DNA from: Candidatus Vecturithrix granuli
GTDB taxonomy: Bacteria; Moduliflexota; Moduliflexia; Moduliflexales; Moduliflexaceae
DNA: 64,000 nt
Direction of reading: 5' to 3'
Assembly: GCA_000739535.1 (NCBI GenBank)
Contig: DF820469.1
Coordinates: 159,264 to 223,263 of the forward strand
Part shown: positions 7,431 to 15,338 of the stretch, piece by piece
Layout of the letters: each line of letters begins with the position of its first letter
Position numbering within the stretch: position 1 is the stretch's first letter
Translations under genes and position numbers: made by a program
Notes under the pieces: model-generated
What the model saw: only the letters and a program-made list of their open reading frames with translations
Told to the model about the DNA's origin: nothing
The model's database searches: none

Positions 7431-8900
7431 CTATGGTTGCAAGGCTTTAATCAATTGTTCTTTCAGGGTTTCCATATCCAATCCATTCGCACTGGCAAAG
7501 TCTTTCAAGAGCATAGCCTGATCCTCAGGCATGTCAACCCTGGTAATTTCCTTGAATTGTTCCTTGCTCATGCCATAATTCAACAATTCGCCAATTGTGG
7601 TTTTGCCTCTGATGTCAAGCTGTTGTTCTGCTGATGTTTCCTCTGCAATCGTTGACGTCTCAGTTGGCGTTGGCACAGCCGGTTCGACCGCTGGTTGTTC
7701 TGTTGTTGGCTGTGTTTCTATTTCCGGCGTCGGCGTAACCACGGCTGCTTCTCCTTTTTCTAAATATTCCTCTATAAAAAGTCTGAAATCTTCGGTTTCC
7801 AAATTCAGAGGATGGGCAATGTCTTTCAGCATAGCCGCCGGATTCACATCTACAGGGAGATTAAAACGCCTGATAAAGGCGTCAAGCGGCACGTTGAATT
7901 CCTGTGACACCACTTCCAGAGTCAGGCTGCCTTTGATATTGGCAGGGTTCTTTTCACCGCTGGCATCCATAAGTGCTTCAGATGCGCTGGAATAGCTAGT
8001 TTTCCAAATTCCGAGTCGTTGAGTTACAAACACCGAGCCAAAAAAGATCACCAACGTGGCGACGCCATACACCAGCCATTTTATGCGAATTTTTCCGCGT
8101 ATGCTGTAAAACAGTGTGTTCTCGACCGGGCAGATAGCGACGCAATCGCCGCAAGACAGGCATTCTGTCGTCTTCACAGAAGGTTGGGTAGATATCTCGA
8201 TTTGTACCGGACACACGCGGTCGCAGCGTTTACAGTTGATGCAGGTGTCGGCGTTGCGGTGAATTCTGGTAGGCGAGAGTTTGGCTAAAATCGCCAGGAT
8301 CGCTCCCATCGGACAAAAGTAGCGACAGAAATTATTCGGCAGCCACAGCGAACCAATTAAGGCAGCCAGCAGAAAAATCGAACCGATCAAAAATTCGACA
8401 TATAACTCCTCAAATCCGGCGGCAATATGCGCATAAGCAGCCCAGGGATCATAGGGGCTATAAACTAAATCTCCGATTTTCCAGGAAAAATACAGGATGA
8501 TCACCAAACCTACATACTTGAGGTAATGGAGATATTTTTCAACCTGGTCTGGGACACGGATTTTTTTAATCCGAAAAAACCGGCCGATTCGGTCAAAAAT
8601 CATTTGCAACGTCCCTAATGGACAAATCCAGCCGCAAAACGCGCGATTCAAAACAATCGCCAGAATCACTGTCACCAGCAGCAAAATCATTGTGGCTGGC
8701 ATAATTTTGGGAATATAGCCTCCGGCCGCAAGAAATTGATATAACGATTCAAGTCCGCCAAAGGGACAATATACATGCGCATTCGCCGCCCCTAAGACGC
8801 CTTTTATCTGGTGCAGCACCGCAAGGTACGTTGCTAAAATCAACACAAACGCTCTCGTTCCATACTGAAAAATTCTGGATGTTGTTCTTTCATTCAGCAT
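7431..8900 (-). CDS. Membrane polyferredoxin (NapH/RdxA-like 4Fe-4S protein) with C-terminal repeat region
   Basis: A roughly 489-residue inner-membrane protein. The N-terminal half has about five to six membrane spans and cysteine motifs of NapH-type electron-transfer proteins (YCPFGGLES, CGWICPLGTLQ, CRYFCPMGA). It is followed by two 4Fe-4S clusters, CINCKRCDRVCP and CLSCGDCVAICP. After a last membrane span comes a soluble tail with two copies of a small helical module (TLEVVSQEFNVPLDAF... and TIGELLNYGMSKEQF...) split by a proline/threonine/glutamate-rich linker. It should pass electrons between the quinone pool and a soluble or periplasmic partner, but no partner is adjacent. The start is uncertain: ATG 8900 is chosen, a TTG at 8915 is possible, and neither has a good ribosome site. 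Confidence 0.82.
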   Translation of the reverse strand: MLNERTTSRIFQYGTRAFVLILATYLAVLHQIKGVLGAANAHVYCPFGGLESLYQFLAAGGYIPKIMPATMILLLVTVILAIVLNRAFCGWICPLGTLQMIFDRIGRFFRIKKIRVPDQVEKYLHYLKYVGLVIILYFSWKIGDLVYSPYDPWAAYAHIAAGFEELYVEFLIGSIFLLAALIGSLWLPNNFCRYFCPMGAILAILAKLSPTRIHRNADTCINCKRCDRVCPVQIEISTQPSVKTTECLSCGDCVAICPVENTLFYSIRGKIRIKWLVYGVATLVIFFGSVFVTQRLGIWKTSYSSASEALMDASGEKNPANIKGSLTLEVVSQEFNVPLDAFIRRFNLPVDVNPAAMLKDIAHPLNLETEDFRLFIEEYLEKGEAAVVTPTPEIETQPTTEQPAVEPAVPTPTETSTIAEETSAEQQLDIRGKTTIGELLNYGMSKEQFKEITRVDMPEDQAMLLKDFASANGLDMETLKEQLIKALQP

Positions 8901-9513
8901 ACATCGGAACAACAAAAATAAGGAGGGAGATTCTCCTCATCTGCTGTTATAAATAAATTAATCATTGTTGTTCATTGTTATTGCAACGTTTCAAAAAGCA
9001 GAGTCGTAGGCACATCAAAGAACTCTTCAATATACACTAACCTTTGTCAATAGAAAAGCACGTTTCTTTACTATCAGAATTCATGGCATGTTCTATTCCC
9101 CACTGATATAAGCAAGGGTCATGCCAATATTGCAGTGCGAAAGTCTTTTTCGCGTTTATGTGGGCAATAAACAAGTAGTAACCAATGTTTTCCTCATCTT
9201 GCCTGTCGCCTATCAGGGTTATCGTGCGCAAATATTGCCTACTACGAAACACAAGAAACGAGCAATTTTTGCGCAGGGAATTTCACTACAAATTCCAATC
9301 CTCATGTTCTCATGTCTATTTTTGATTGCGTCAACCTCCTTATCAAATTCAGGAACAACTATTTTGTTCAAATAAAGATTATGTTTGGGAAAAATCATTT
9401 TTTTGTTGACAATTACCAACATTCTCCGGTAAAGATAATCTTTGTCGAGGAAGGTGATCAGACTGTCGGTTTGGTAAAATGTTAACCCCAATACCATAAA
9501 ACAGGAGGTAGTT
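8901..9513. other. 613-base spacer with possible gene remnant and dctP promoter
   Basis: On the minus strand, 9037-9252 encodes a protein-like stretch (YLRTITLIGDRQ, YWHDPCLYQWGIEHAMN). It has no credible start, and 9219-9400 in another frame looks similar in composition; together they may be a decayed gene. On the plus strand TTGACA (9406-9411) followed by TAAAGA/GATAAT (9430-9439) is a plausible promoter for the TRAP receptor gene. Confidence 0.35.
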
Positions 9514-10563
9514 ATGAAAAGACGTGATGTTCTCAAGAAAGCAGGGGTGGGGGCCGCTGCAGCAGCGGCCGCCACAGCGGTAGGCGCGCCCTATGTGATT
9601 GCTCAACAAAAGACGACCATCAGATGGAGGCTGCAAACGTATGCTGGTCCTGCCTTAGCTGAACATGTCTGTAAACCGGGCATAGAGGCATTTAATAAGG
9701 CCGCGAATGGTGAGATGGTGATCGAACAGTACAATGCTGATCAGCTAGTGCCCCAGGGCGAGCTGTTTCGCGCTGTCCAGGCGGGGAGCCTTGACGCCGC
9801 CCAGAGCGACGATGACTCTATGGCTGCGCCTGTTGATGTGTCAGTATTTGCGGCGTATTTCCCCCTTGCCTCTCGCTACTCCCTGGATGTTCCTGCGCTG
9901 TGGCACTGGTATGGGCTGAAAGAAATCTGGGAGGAAGCCTACGCGGAAATCCCGGGCGTCACCTGGCTCAGTACGGGGAGCTGGGACCCCTGCAATTTCG
10001 CGACTGTTAAGCCAATCCGCCACCTGGAAGACCTGAAAGGCTTGCGTATCTATATGTTCCCCACCGGGGGCAAGTTCATGCAACAATTCGGCGTGGTCCC
10101 GATGTCCCTGCCCTATGTGGACGTGCAGATGGCCATTCAAACAGGAGAATTGGACGGTGTGTGTTGGTCTGGAACCACCGAGGTTCATACGGTCGGATGG
10201 GCGGATGTCACCAAATATTATCTGACCAACCCGATCTCCGGCGCCTGGGCAGGGTCGTACTTTGTGAACACCAAGAAATGGGAGGCCCTGCCGGAACACC
10301 TGAAGGAGTTGTTCAAAATGCAAATTGACGTGTCGCACTACTACCGACTCCATTGGTATTGGCGGGGTGAAGCGTACTACCGCACGCAGGGCAAGCTGGA
10401 GCTCACCACCATTCCTCCCGATGAGTGGAAGATTGTGGAAGATGCCGCGCTCAAGTTCTGGGAAGAGATTGCCGCCACGAGCGCCAGGTGTGCCAAGGTA
10501 GTCCAGATCCTCAAAGACTACAACGCAACTATGATAAAAGCCGGTGCTCCGTACCGCTACTAG
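9514..10563 (+). CDS. TRAP transporter solute-binding protein (DctP family, Tat-exported)
   Basis: A 349-residue periplasmic receptor. The N terminus MKRRDVLKKAG carries the twin-arginine pair followed by an alanine-rich hydrophobic stretch, so it is exported folded by Tat, as is common for the mannitol/chloroaromatic-type DctP subgroup. The mature part shows the DctP pattern: EAFNKAANGEMVIEQY, DLKGLRIYMFPTGGKF (with the conserved Arg that usually clamps a substrate carboxylate), and GELDGVCWSG. The start follows a strong AGGAGGT site. The membrane genes DctQ and DctM lie 440 bases downstream on the same strand, separated by hairpins. The substrate is probably an organic acid; it is not identifiable here. 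Confidence 0.9.
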   Translation: MKRRDVLKKAGVGAAAAAAATAVGAPYVIAQQKTTIRWRLQTYAGPALAEHVCKPGIEAFNKAANGEMVIEQYNADQLVPQGELFRAVQAGSLDAAQSDDDSMAAPVDVSVFAAYFPLASRYSLDVPALWHWYGLKEIWEEAYAEIPGVTWLSTGSWDPCNFATVKPIRHLEDLKGLRIYMFPTGGKFMQQFGVVPMSLPYVDVQMAIQTGELDGVCWSGTTEVHTVGWADVTKYYLTNPISGAWAGSYFVNTKKWEALPEHLKELFKMQIDVSHYYRLHWYWRGEAYYRTQGKLELTTIPPDEWKIVEDAALKFWEEIAATSARCAKVVQILKDYNATMIKAGAPYRY

Positions 10564-11004
10564 GTATTATTTGGAAATACGCTCCCCCTTTTTCTTCCCC
10601 CCCGTAAATGCGAGGGGTGAAGAGGAGAGAACCTTATTTTCCATGATGAGTTAGTCGCTCAATATTTAGTCAAGCAGAGTAGTTAGCTTTCCCTGGCTAC
10701 GGAGTAGAACCGGCCAGGGAAGGCAACTGGAAAATGTTGATAAAAGCGATGGTTACGAAATTTAATAGAAAGTTAATGGTGAAATTTGAGGTTTTTTCCC
10801 ACCCCCCCCCTTCCAGGAAAAGATTTGTCCCCTACAATATAGTGCTGCTTAGATCATGAAATCGAAAAAATACGATAGTCCCCGACAGCAAAGAATGTAA
10901 TAATTGATCAATTCTATGCGCTGAAATTCTGGGGTAATGAGCTGCCAAATTATTATACTCTTTAGTTGTCGGGGACTATAGTTTTTAAGGAAAGGGGTTT
11001 AAAA
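10564..11004. other. 441-base spacer inside the TRAP gene set
   Basis: It holds a stem-loop (GTTAGCTTTCCCTGGC 10682-10697 against 10713-10727), a C10-like run near 10801, and a 105-base element with inverted ends (10875-10979). No coding sequence is evident. The stem-loop could uncouple the abundant receptor mRNA from the membrane genes. Confidence 0.5.
10875..10979. repeat. MITE-like element with inverted ends
   Basis: ATAGTCCCCGACA (10875-10887) is perfectly repeated in reverse at 10967-10979. Complementarity continues inward with mismatches (CAAAGAATGTAATAATT against AATTATTATACTCTTTA) for about 30 bases per arm. It is about 105 bases long, non-coding, AT-rich inside, and ends about 25 bases before the DctQ start. 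No target-site duplication is clear. Confidence 0.5.
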
Positions 11005-11517
11005 ATGCCGAAAGCCATAAAGCTCTACGTACGCTATGTTACCGCATTGAATAATGTGGTCGGCAAGTTCGTTATGTATTGGGTGCTCTTGATGATGGGC
11101 ATTCTGCTGTACGAGACGATTTCGCGAACTGTTTTTAATAAGCCCCATATCTGGGTCGTGGAGACGTCGCAGTTCATTATGGCCGCATATTACATGCTGG
11201 CCGGCGGCTACTCCATGATTCTCGACGGGCATGTGCGCATGGATCTCCTCTATGAACGGTGGACGCCAAAGCAAAAGGCGGTGGTGGACGTGTTTACCGC
11301 GTTCTTCCTGCTCTTTTACCTGGTGTTTCTCCTCTACGGGAGTATTGCCGCCACGAAATATGCGATCATGTACAAGCAAGTCAATTATACCCCATGGGGA
11401 CCGCCGTTGAGTCCTATCAAGATTATTATGACCATTGGAATCGTGTTGATGTTGTTGCAGGAGATCGCGATGTTCTTCAAGGACCTGGCGACGGCAACAG
11501 GGAGGGAGATCGTATGA
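11005..11517 (+). CDS. TRAP transporter small membrane subunit (DctQ family)
   Basis: A 170-residue protein with four predicted membrane helices and the DctQ landmarks: an aromatic N-terminal helix (GKFVMYWVLLMMGILLYE), RTVFNKPHIWVVE, and GHVRMDLLYERW between helices 2 and 3. It bridges the receptor and DctM in the inner membrane. The ATG at 11005 is chosen because AAGGAAAGGGG lies just upstream; an upstream in-frame ATG at 10966 lies within the inverted-repeat element. Its stop overlaps the DctM start (ATGA). Confidence 0.88.
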   Translation: MPKAIKLYVRYVTALNNVVGKFVMYWVLLMMGILLYETISRTVFNKPHIWVVETSQFIMAAYYMLAGGYSMILDGHVRMDLLYERWTPKQKAVVDVFTAFFLLFYLVFLLYGSIAATKYAIMYKQVNYTPWGPPLSPIKIIMTIGIVLMLLQEIAMFFKDLATATGREIV

Positions 11518-12845
11518 GTTATGAACTGATGGCTATCTTGTTATTCGGCTCGATGATGGTCATGCTGCTCACCGGGCAACGGGTCTTCGGCGCAATTGGC
11601 GGCGTCGCCACGTTGTTCGCGCTCCTCTTATGGGGGGAAGGGGCGGCGGAGATGCCGTACCACGCCAGTATTGTGTTGTTGAATTGGTATCCACTCCTAA
11701 CCCTGCCGTTATTCATCTATATGGGGTATATGTTTTCCGAGGCCGGCATCGCGGATGACCTCTACCGCATGTTCCATGTCTGGTTTGGGCCAGTCAGGGG
11801 GGGGCTAGCTGTCGGCACAATCGGCCTGATGACCGCGGTCGCGGCGATGAACGGGTTAAGCGTCGCGGGGATGGCGATTGGCGCCAGTCTCTGTCTGCCG
11901 GAAATGTTGAAACGCAAGTATGACAAGGTCATGGTCACGGGCGTCATCCAGGCGGGGAGTTCCCTGGGCATCATGGTCCCGCCCAGCGTCGTGCTGGTGC
12001 TCTATGGCATGATCGCCCGGCAGCCGGTCGGTCATCTCTGGATGGCCGGGGTTTTTCCAGGCTTTCTGATGTCAAGCCTGTTTATCATTTACATCTTGAT
12101 TCGCTGCTGGCTTAATCCAAAGATGGGGCCAGTGTTGTCCGCGGAAGAGCGGCAGATAAGTTGGGGGGAGAAACTTAAACTGCTTCGGGCTGGGATCATC
12201 CCGCTTGTCATTATTTTTTCTATGACCGGGCTCTTCTTGTCGGGGGTCACCAGTCTCGTCGAATGTTCTGCTGCCGGCGCGGCCACAACGACCCTGGCCG
12301 CGTTCCTCAACCGCCGGTTGACAAAGAAGGTTCTGATCAACACCATGCGTGAAACGCTGAGCGTGAGTTGCATGTTTATGTGGGTGATTCTCGCGGCGCT
12401 AGCCTTTAGTTCAGTTTTCGACGGTTTGGGCGCGGTACATGCGATCTCGTCGCTCTTTCTCGAACGGTGGCATCTTGGTCGGTGGGGCGTCATGATCATG
12501 ATGCAGCTTTCCTACATTATCATGGGTATGTTTCTGGACGATACGGCCATGCTCATTATTGTCGCTCCTCTGTATGTCCCCTTAGTCATCAAGCTGGGTT
12601 TCAACCCGATTTGGTATGGTGTGCTCTATACGCTGACCTGCCAGATGGCTTACCTGACCCCGCCCTTTGGTTATAATCTGTTTCTAATGAAAGCGATGGC
12701 GCCGCCGGAGATCACGATCCGGGATATCTACCGTTCGGTTTGGCCGTTTGTGCTGGTGATGCTGTTTGGGTTAATTATTCTCATGATATTTCCCCAGATA
12801 TCCCTCTGGTTACCTAGTCATTATTTTGGATTAGAGATGAAATAA
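11514..12845 (+). CDS. TRAP transporter large permease subunit (DctM family)
   Basis: A 443-residue protein with about twelve membrane segments; this is the sodium- or proton-coupled permease of the TRAP system. Landmarks are the N-terminal LLTGQRVFGAIGG, GLMTAVAAMNGLSVAGMA, GSSLGIMVPPSVVLVLYG (the conserved re-entrant loop) and LTPPFGYNLFLMKA near the C terminus. The start ATG at 11514 overlaps the DctQ stop by four bases, showing translational coupling; a longer open frame upstream is only a shadow of DctQ. The three TRAP genes are visibly richer in G+C than their surroundings. Confidence 0.92.
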   Translation: MSYELMAILLFGSMMVMLLTGQRVFGAIGGVATLFALLLWGEGAAEMPYHASIVLLNWYPLLTLPLFIYMGYMFSEAGIADDLYRMFHVWFGPVRGGLAVGTIGLMTAVAAMNGLSVAGMAIGASLCLPEMLKRKYDKVMVTGVIQAGSSLGIMVPPSVVLVLYGMIARQPVGHLWMAGVFPGFLMSSLFIIYILIRCWLNPKMGPVLSAEERQISWGEKLKLLRAGIIPLVIIFSMTGLFLSGVTSLVECSAAGAATTTLAAFLNRRLTKKVLINTMRETLSVSCMFMWVILAALAFSSVFDGLGAVHAISSLFLERWHLGRWGVMIMMQLSYIIMGMFLDDTAMLIIVAPLYVPLVIKLGFNPIWYGVLYTLTCQMAYLTPPFGYNLFLMKAMAPPEITIRDIYRSVWPFVLVMLFGLIILMIFPQISLWLPSHYFGLEMK

Positions 12846-12909
12846 AGTCACTCAATGGCGATTATGCCTGGCGGATTATCAGTGCCGCCTATTGTCGCAC
12901 ATCAATGAT

Positions 12910-12944
12910 TGAAGGGAGCCCCTCTCTCAAAAGTGCTCCCTTCA
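12910..12944. terminator. Hairpin between convergent TRAP and kinase-like genes
   Basis: TGAAGGGAGC (12910-12919) pairs perfectly with GCTCCCTTCA (12935-12944). It lies between the DctM stop and the converging kinase-like gene, so it may end both transcripts. There is no long T tract on either side. Confidence 0.5.
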
Positions 12945-12977
12945 GGATGCCATTGGTATTTTACGAACATATATGAA

Positions 12978-13808
12978 TTACACAGTTCCGTAGGTCGCAG
13001 GGATATAATGCATCTCATTGATGACTTCTTTCACCCCAGGAACTTTGCAGGTAACTGCTTCGCAACAAGCCATATCCTCCGCCGTCATTGTAGCCCCTCT
13101 CAGGGTGACAACGCCGCTCGCAGCAAGAGCTTCGACTTCTAAGAATTGGACCGGTATTTTTTCCATAAAAATAATGCTCGTGATAACTTCCTGGCTGAGG
13201 CAAATATCCGCTAATTTACTTTCTTGTGCAACGCGTTGCTCCATGATTCCCGTAGATTCAAGCGCATCCTTGATCAACTGGACAGCCGCCTCGACGCTCA
13301 ACAAGCGGGTATTAATAACAAGATCATAGAGATCGGTGTTGTCCCAATTGGTATGGAAAAAGAACTTATGAAACCCTGCTCTATCGTGATCGCTGTGCCG
13401 GAGAACCTGGTCTGCCAGCCGGTCGTCATAATTATACTTTTTCTTGATTCGTTCCAGACGTAACGCTATCGGAGCGATGATTCTGATATGAAGCGCACCG
13501 GGAAGATCTTTGAATACAAACTGCCCTCCTCGCCCGATAATGAGACAATTTCCTTGTTGGGCGAATTTATACATTGCCGTTTTCACAAAATGAATATAGC
13601 TGTCTTTATCAGAAGAAAACGTATCCCAAAAACCTGGTTTTTTCTCATCATATCGTTCGACTTTTTTTTCAGGAATTCCATATTTCTGAATAAGTTCTTC
13701 ATCTAACGATTGTTTGTCAAGATAGTTAAATCCCAGATCCTCTCGGAGTTTTTTCGCAATTTCGGTACCTAAACTGCCAATCTGCCTTGAAATAGTAATA
13801 ATAGCCAT
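12978..13808 (-). CDS. Cytidylate kinase-like protein with C-terminal BON domain
   Basis: The 276-residue protein starts MAIITISRQIGSLGTEIAKKL, the P-loop form of the cytidylate-kinase-like family. It continues with YLDKQSLDEELI, CLIIGRGGQFV and HIRIIAPIALRLERI, all typical of that fold (to about residue 195). The last 70 residues (VEALAASGVVTLRGATMTAED, VPGVKEVINEM) form a BON domain, a module thought to bind lipid or surface ligands. True CMP kinase activity is uncertain; the family is broad and often next to transporters or regulators. The start at 13808 has an AGGAGGG site. A consensus promoter lies at 13891-13919. Confidence 0.82.
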   Translation of the reverse strand: MAIITISRQIGSLGTEIAKKLREDLGFNYLDKQSLDEELIQKYGIPEKKVERYDEKKPGFWDTFSSDKDSYIHFVKTAMYKFAQQGNCLIIGRGGQFVFKDLPGALHIRIIAPIALRLERIKKKYNYDDRLADQVLRHSDHDRAGFHKFFFHTNWDNTDLYDLVINTRLLSVEAAVQLIKDALESTGIMEQRVAQESKLADICLSQEVITSIIFMEKIPVQFLEVEALAASGVVTLRGATMTAEDMACCEAVTCKVPGVKEVINEMHYIPATYGTV

Positions 13809-13890
13809 ACGATTCCCTCCTTTCATGAAATGAAATCATAGTGCAATTACGTATAACGACTGATCAGAGTATTTTACCGATACCATATTG

Positions 13891-13919
13891 AATATAGCAC
13901 CATTATATCGCATTGTCAA
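13891..13919 (-). promoter_or_regulatory. Consensus sigma-70 promoter for kinase-BON gene
   Basis: On the minus strand a perfect TTGACA (13914-13919) is followed after exactly 17 bases by TATATT (13891-13896). It lies 83 bases before the start codon. The rest of the 339-base spacer (13809-14147) has no gene. Confidence 0.7.
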
Positions 13920-14014
13920 GTACAAAGCAGTGTATCCACTCCAGGCCAAATGGGGGCATGAAAAAACTAAGGGGTTACGGGGGGAACTTTAGGAAGAATG
14001 AGCATATATTTTAC

Positions 14015-14042
14015 TTGACATGGTAGAGGCAGAAATGATAAT
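14015..14042 (+). promoter_or_regulatory. Promoter of the phosphonate-type ABC operon
   Basis: TTGACA (14015-14020) and GATAAT (14037-14042) are 16 bases apart, about 105 bases before the binding-protein start. An AAGGAGG ribosome site precedes that start. Confidence 0.55.
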
Positions 14043-14147
14043 TCAACAAATATTATTGGAAATAACCAATACCCTTTTAGCCTATTTCCGATAAGTCTTC
14101 TGGAATGTTCGGGGAAAAATAATCTTCAACTAAAAGGAGGATGTTAT

Positions 14148-15173
14148 ATGAAAAAGTTCGGTTGGTTCAGTATTTGTGCGGTGGTAACGGTGTGCTTTTT
14201 AGTAGGAATAGCATCGGCAAAAGATACTGTGATTGTCTATACGGCTCTGGAAAATGATGAAGTGGTGAGTTATCTTGAAATTGCCAAAAAGGATTTGCCT
14301 GACCTCGACATTCAGGCGATTCGTCTCTCAACAGGGGAATTGGGGGCAAGGATGCTGGCAGAAAAAGATAATCCCCAGGCGGATGTGATATGGGGATGGG
14401 CTCTCACAAACATGGCAGAATTTGTGCCCAAAGGGATGTTAACCCCTTATAAACCCCAGGGTTGGGAACTGATCCCTGATAATTTTAAAGATGCTGAGGG
14501 GTACTGGACTGCAATAGATTTATATGCTGCCGCGTTTGTGGTCAATACCAAAGTGATGGAAGCTGAAAATCTGCCAATGCCAAAAGGGTGGAAAGATCTA
14601 CTGAACCCCGCGTATAAAGGGAAACTGCTCATGCCTAACCCTGCCAGTTCCGGGACAGGCTTTTTACAGATCGCCAGTCTCCTGGTCTTGTTAGATCCAG
14701 AGTATAAAAGCAAGCCGATTGAAGAAAACAAAGCCTGGGATTTTCTGAAAGAGTTAGATCACAATATGGACCAATATATTAAGAGCGGATCAAAACCTGG
14801 AAAGCTCGCGGCCTCAGGTGAATATGCCATTGGGTGTTCGTTTGCGTATGTGTACGCGTCATTAAAAGAGCAAGAGTTTCCGGTGGCATTGATTTTGCCT
14901 GAAGAAGGCGTCGGATTTGAACTCGAAGCGAATGCGCTGTTGACAGGGGCAAAAAATGAAGAGGCTGCCAAAAAATTCCTGGACTGGGCTATCAGTAAAA
15001 GCGCCATGGAAGGCTATGCCAAATTTAAATTAGGCGTCACGTATCCGGGACTTCCAGGACCGAAAAACTTACCGGCTTTAGACACCATCAACCTAGCGCC
15101 AATGGATTTTCCCTGGCAATCAGAGAATCGTGTGAAGATTCTTGAAACCTGGTCAGGACTTTTCGAGCGGTAA
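14148..15173 (+). CDS. ABC transporter substrate-binding protein, 2-aminoethylphosphonate type
   Basis: A 341-residue exported receptor with a signal peptide (MKKFGWFSICAVVTVCFL, cleavage near ASA, residue 24). The mature protein belongs to the iron/polyamine/aminoethylphosphonate cluster: VIVYTALENDEVVSYLE at the mature start, GELGARMLAEKDNPQADVIWG, LLMPNPASSGTGFL and VGFELEANALLTGAKNEEAA. The closest remembered family is the 2-aminoethylphosphonate binding protein (PhnS-like), but iron or polyamine cannot be excluded by eye. It is first in an operon with an ATPase and a fused permease, and is followed by a strong hairpin. Confidence 0.8.
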   Translation: MKKFGWFSICAVVTVCFLVGIASAKDTVIVYTALENDEVVSYLEIAKKDLPDLDIQAIRLSTGELGARMLAEKDNPQADVIWGWALTNMAEFVPKGMLTPYKPQGWELIPDNFKDAEGYWTAIDLYAAAFVVNTKVMEAENLPMPKGWKDLLNPAYKGKLLMPNPASSGTGFLQIASLLVLLDPEYKSKPIEENKAWDFLKELDHNMDQYIKSGSKPGKLAASGEYAIGCSFAYVYASLKEQEFPVALILPEEGVGFELEANALLTGAKNEEAAKKFLDWAISKSAMEGYAKFKLGVTYPGLPGPKNLPALDTINLAPMDFPWQSENRVKILETWSGLFER

Positions 15174-15201
15174 CGATCCGGTCCCCGGTTAGCCGCTTAT
15201 G

Positions 15202-15240
15202 AACCCTTCAGAGATTCTCGCAGGGAATCTCTGAAGGGTT
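15202..15240 (+). terminator. Attenuator-like hairpin after the binding-protein gene
   Basis: A perfect 16-base stem, AACCCTTCAGAGATTC (15202-15217) with 15225-15240, is followed by TTT CCC. It probably allows partial termination, so that receptor mRNA exceeds ATPase and permease mRNA. Confidence 0.65.
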
Positions 15241-15338
15241 TCCCTCTCCTGACGAACAACAGCGATTGAGTTTTTAGCTGCACTTCATCCCAAAGACGCG
15301 AAATTGTGTTTATATAAAAACTCATTTCAAGGAGAATT

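Noticed and set aside
11259-11513. Upstream extension of the DctM frame
   Set aside because: It overlaps DctQ in another frame; the ATGA-coupled start at 11514 matches the family.
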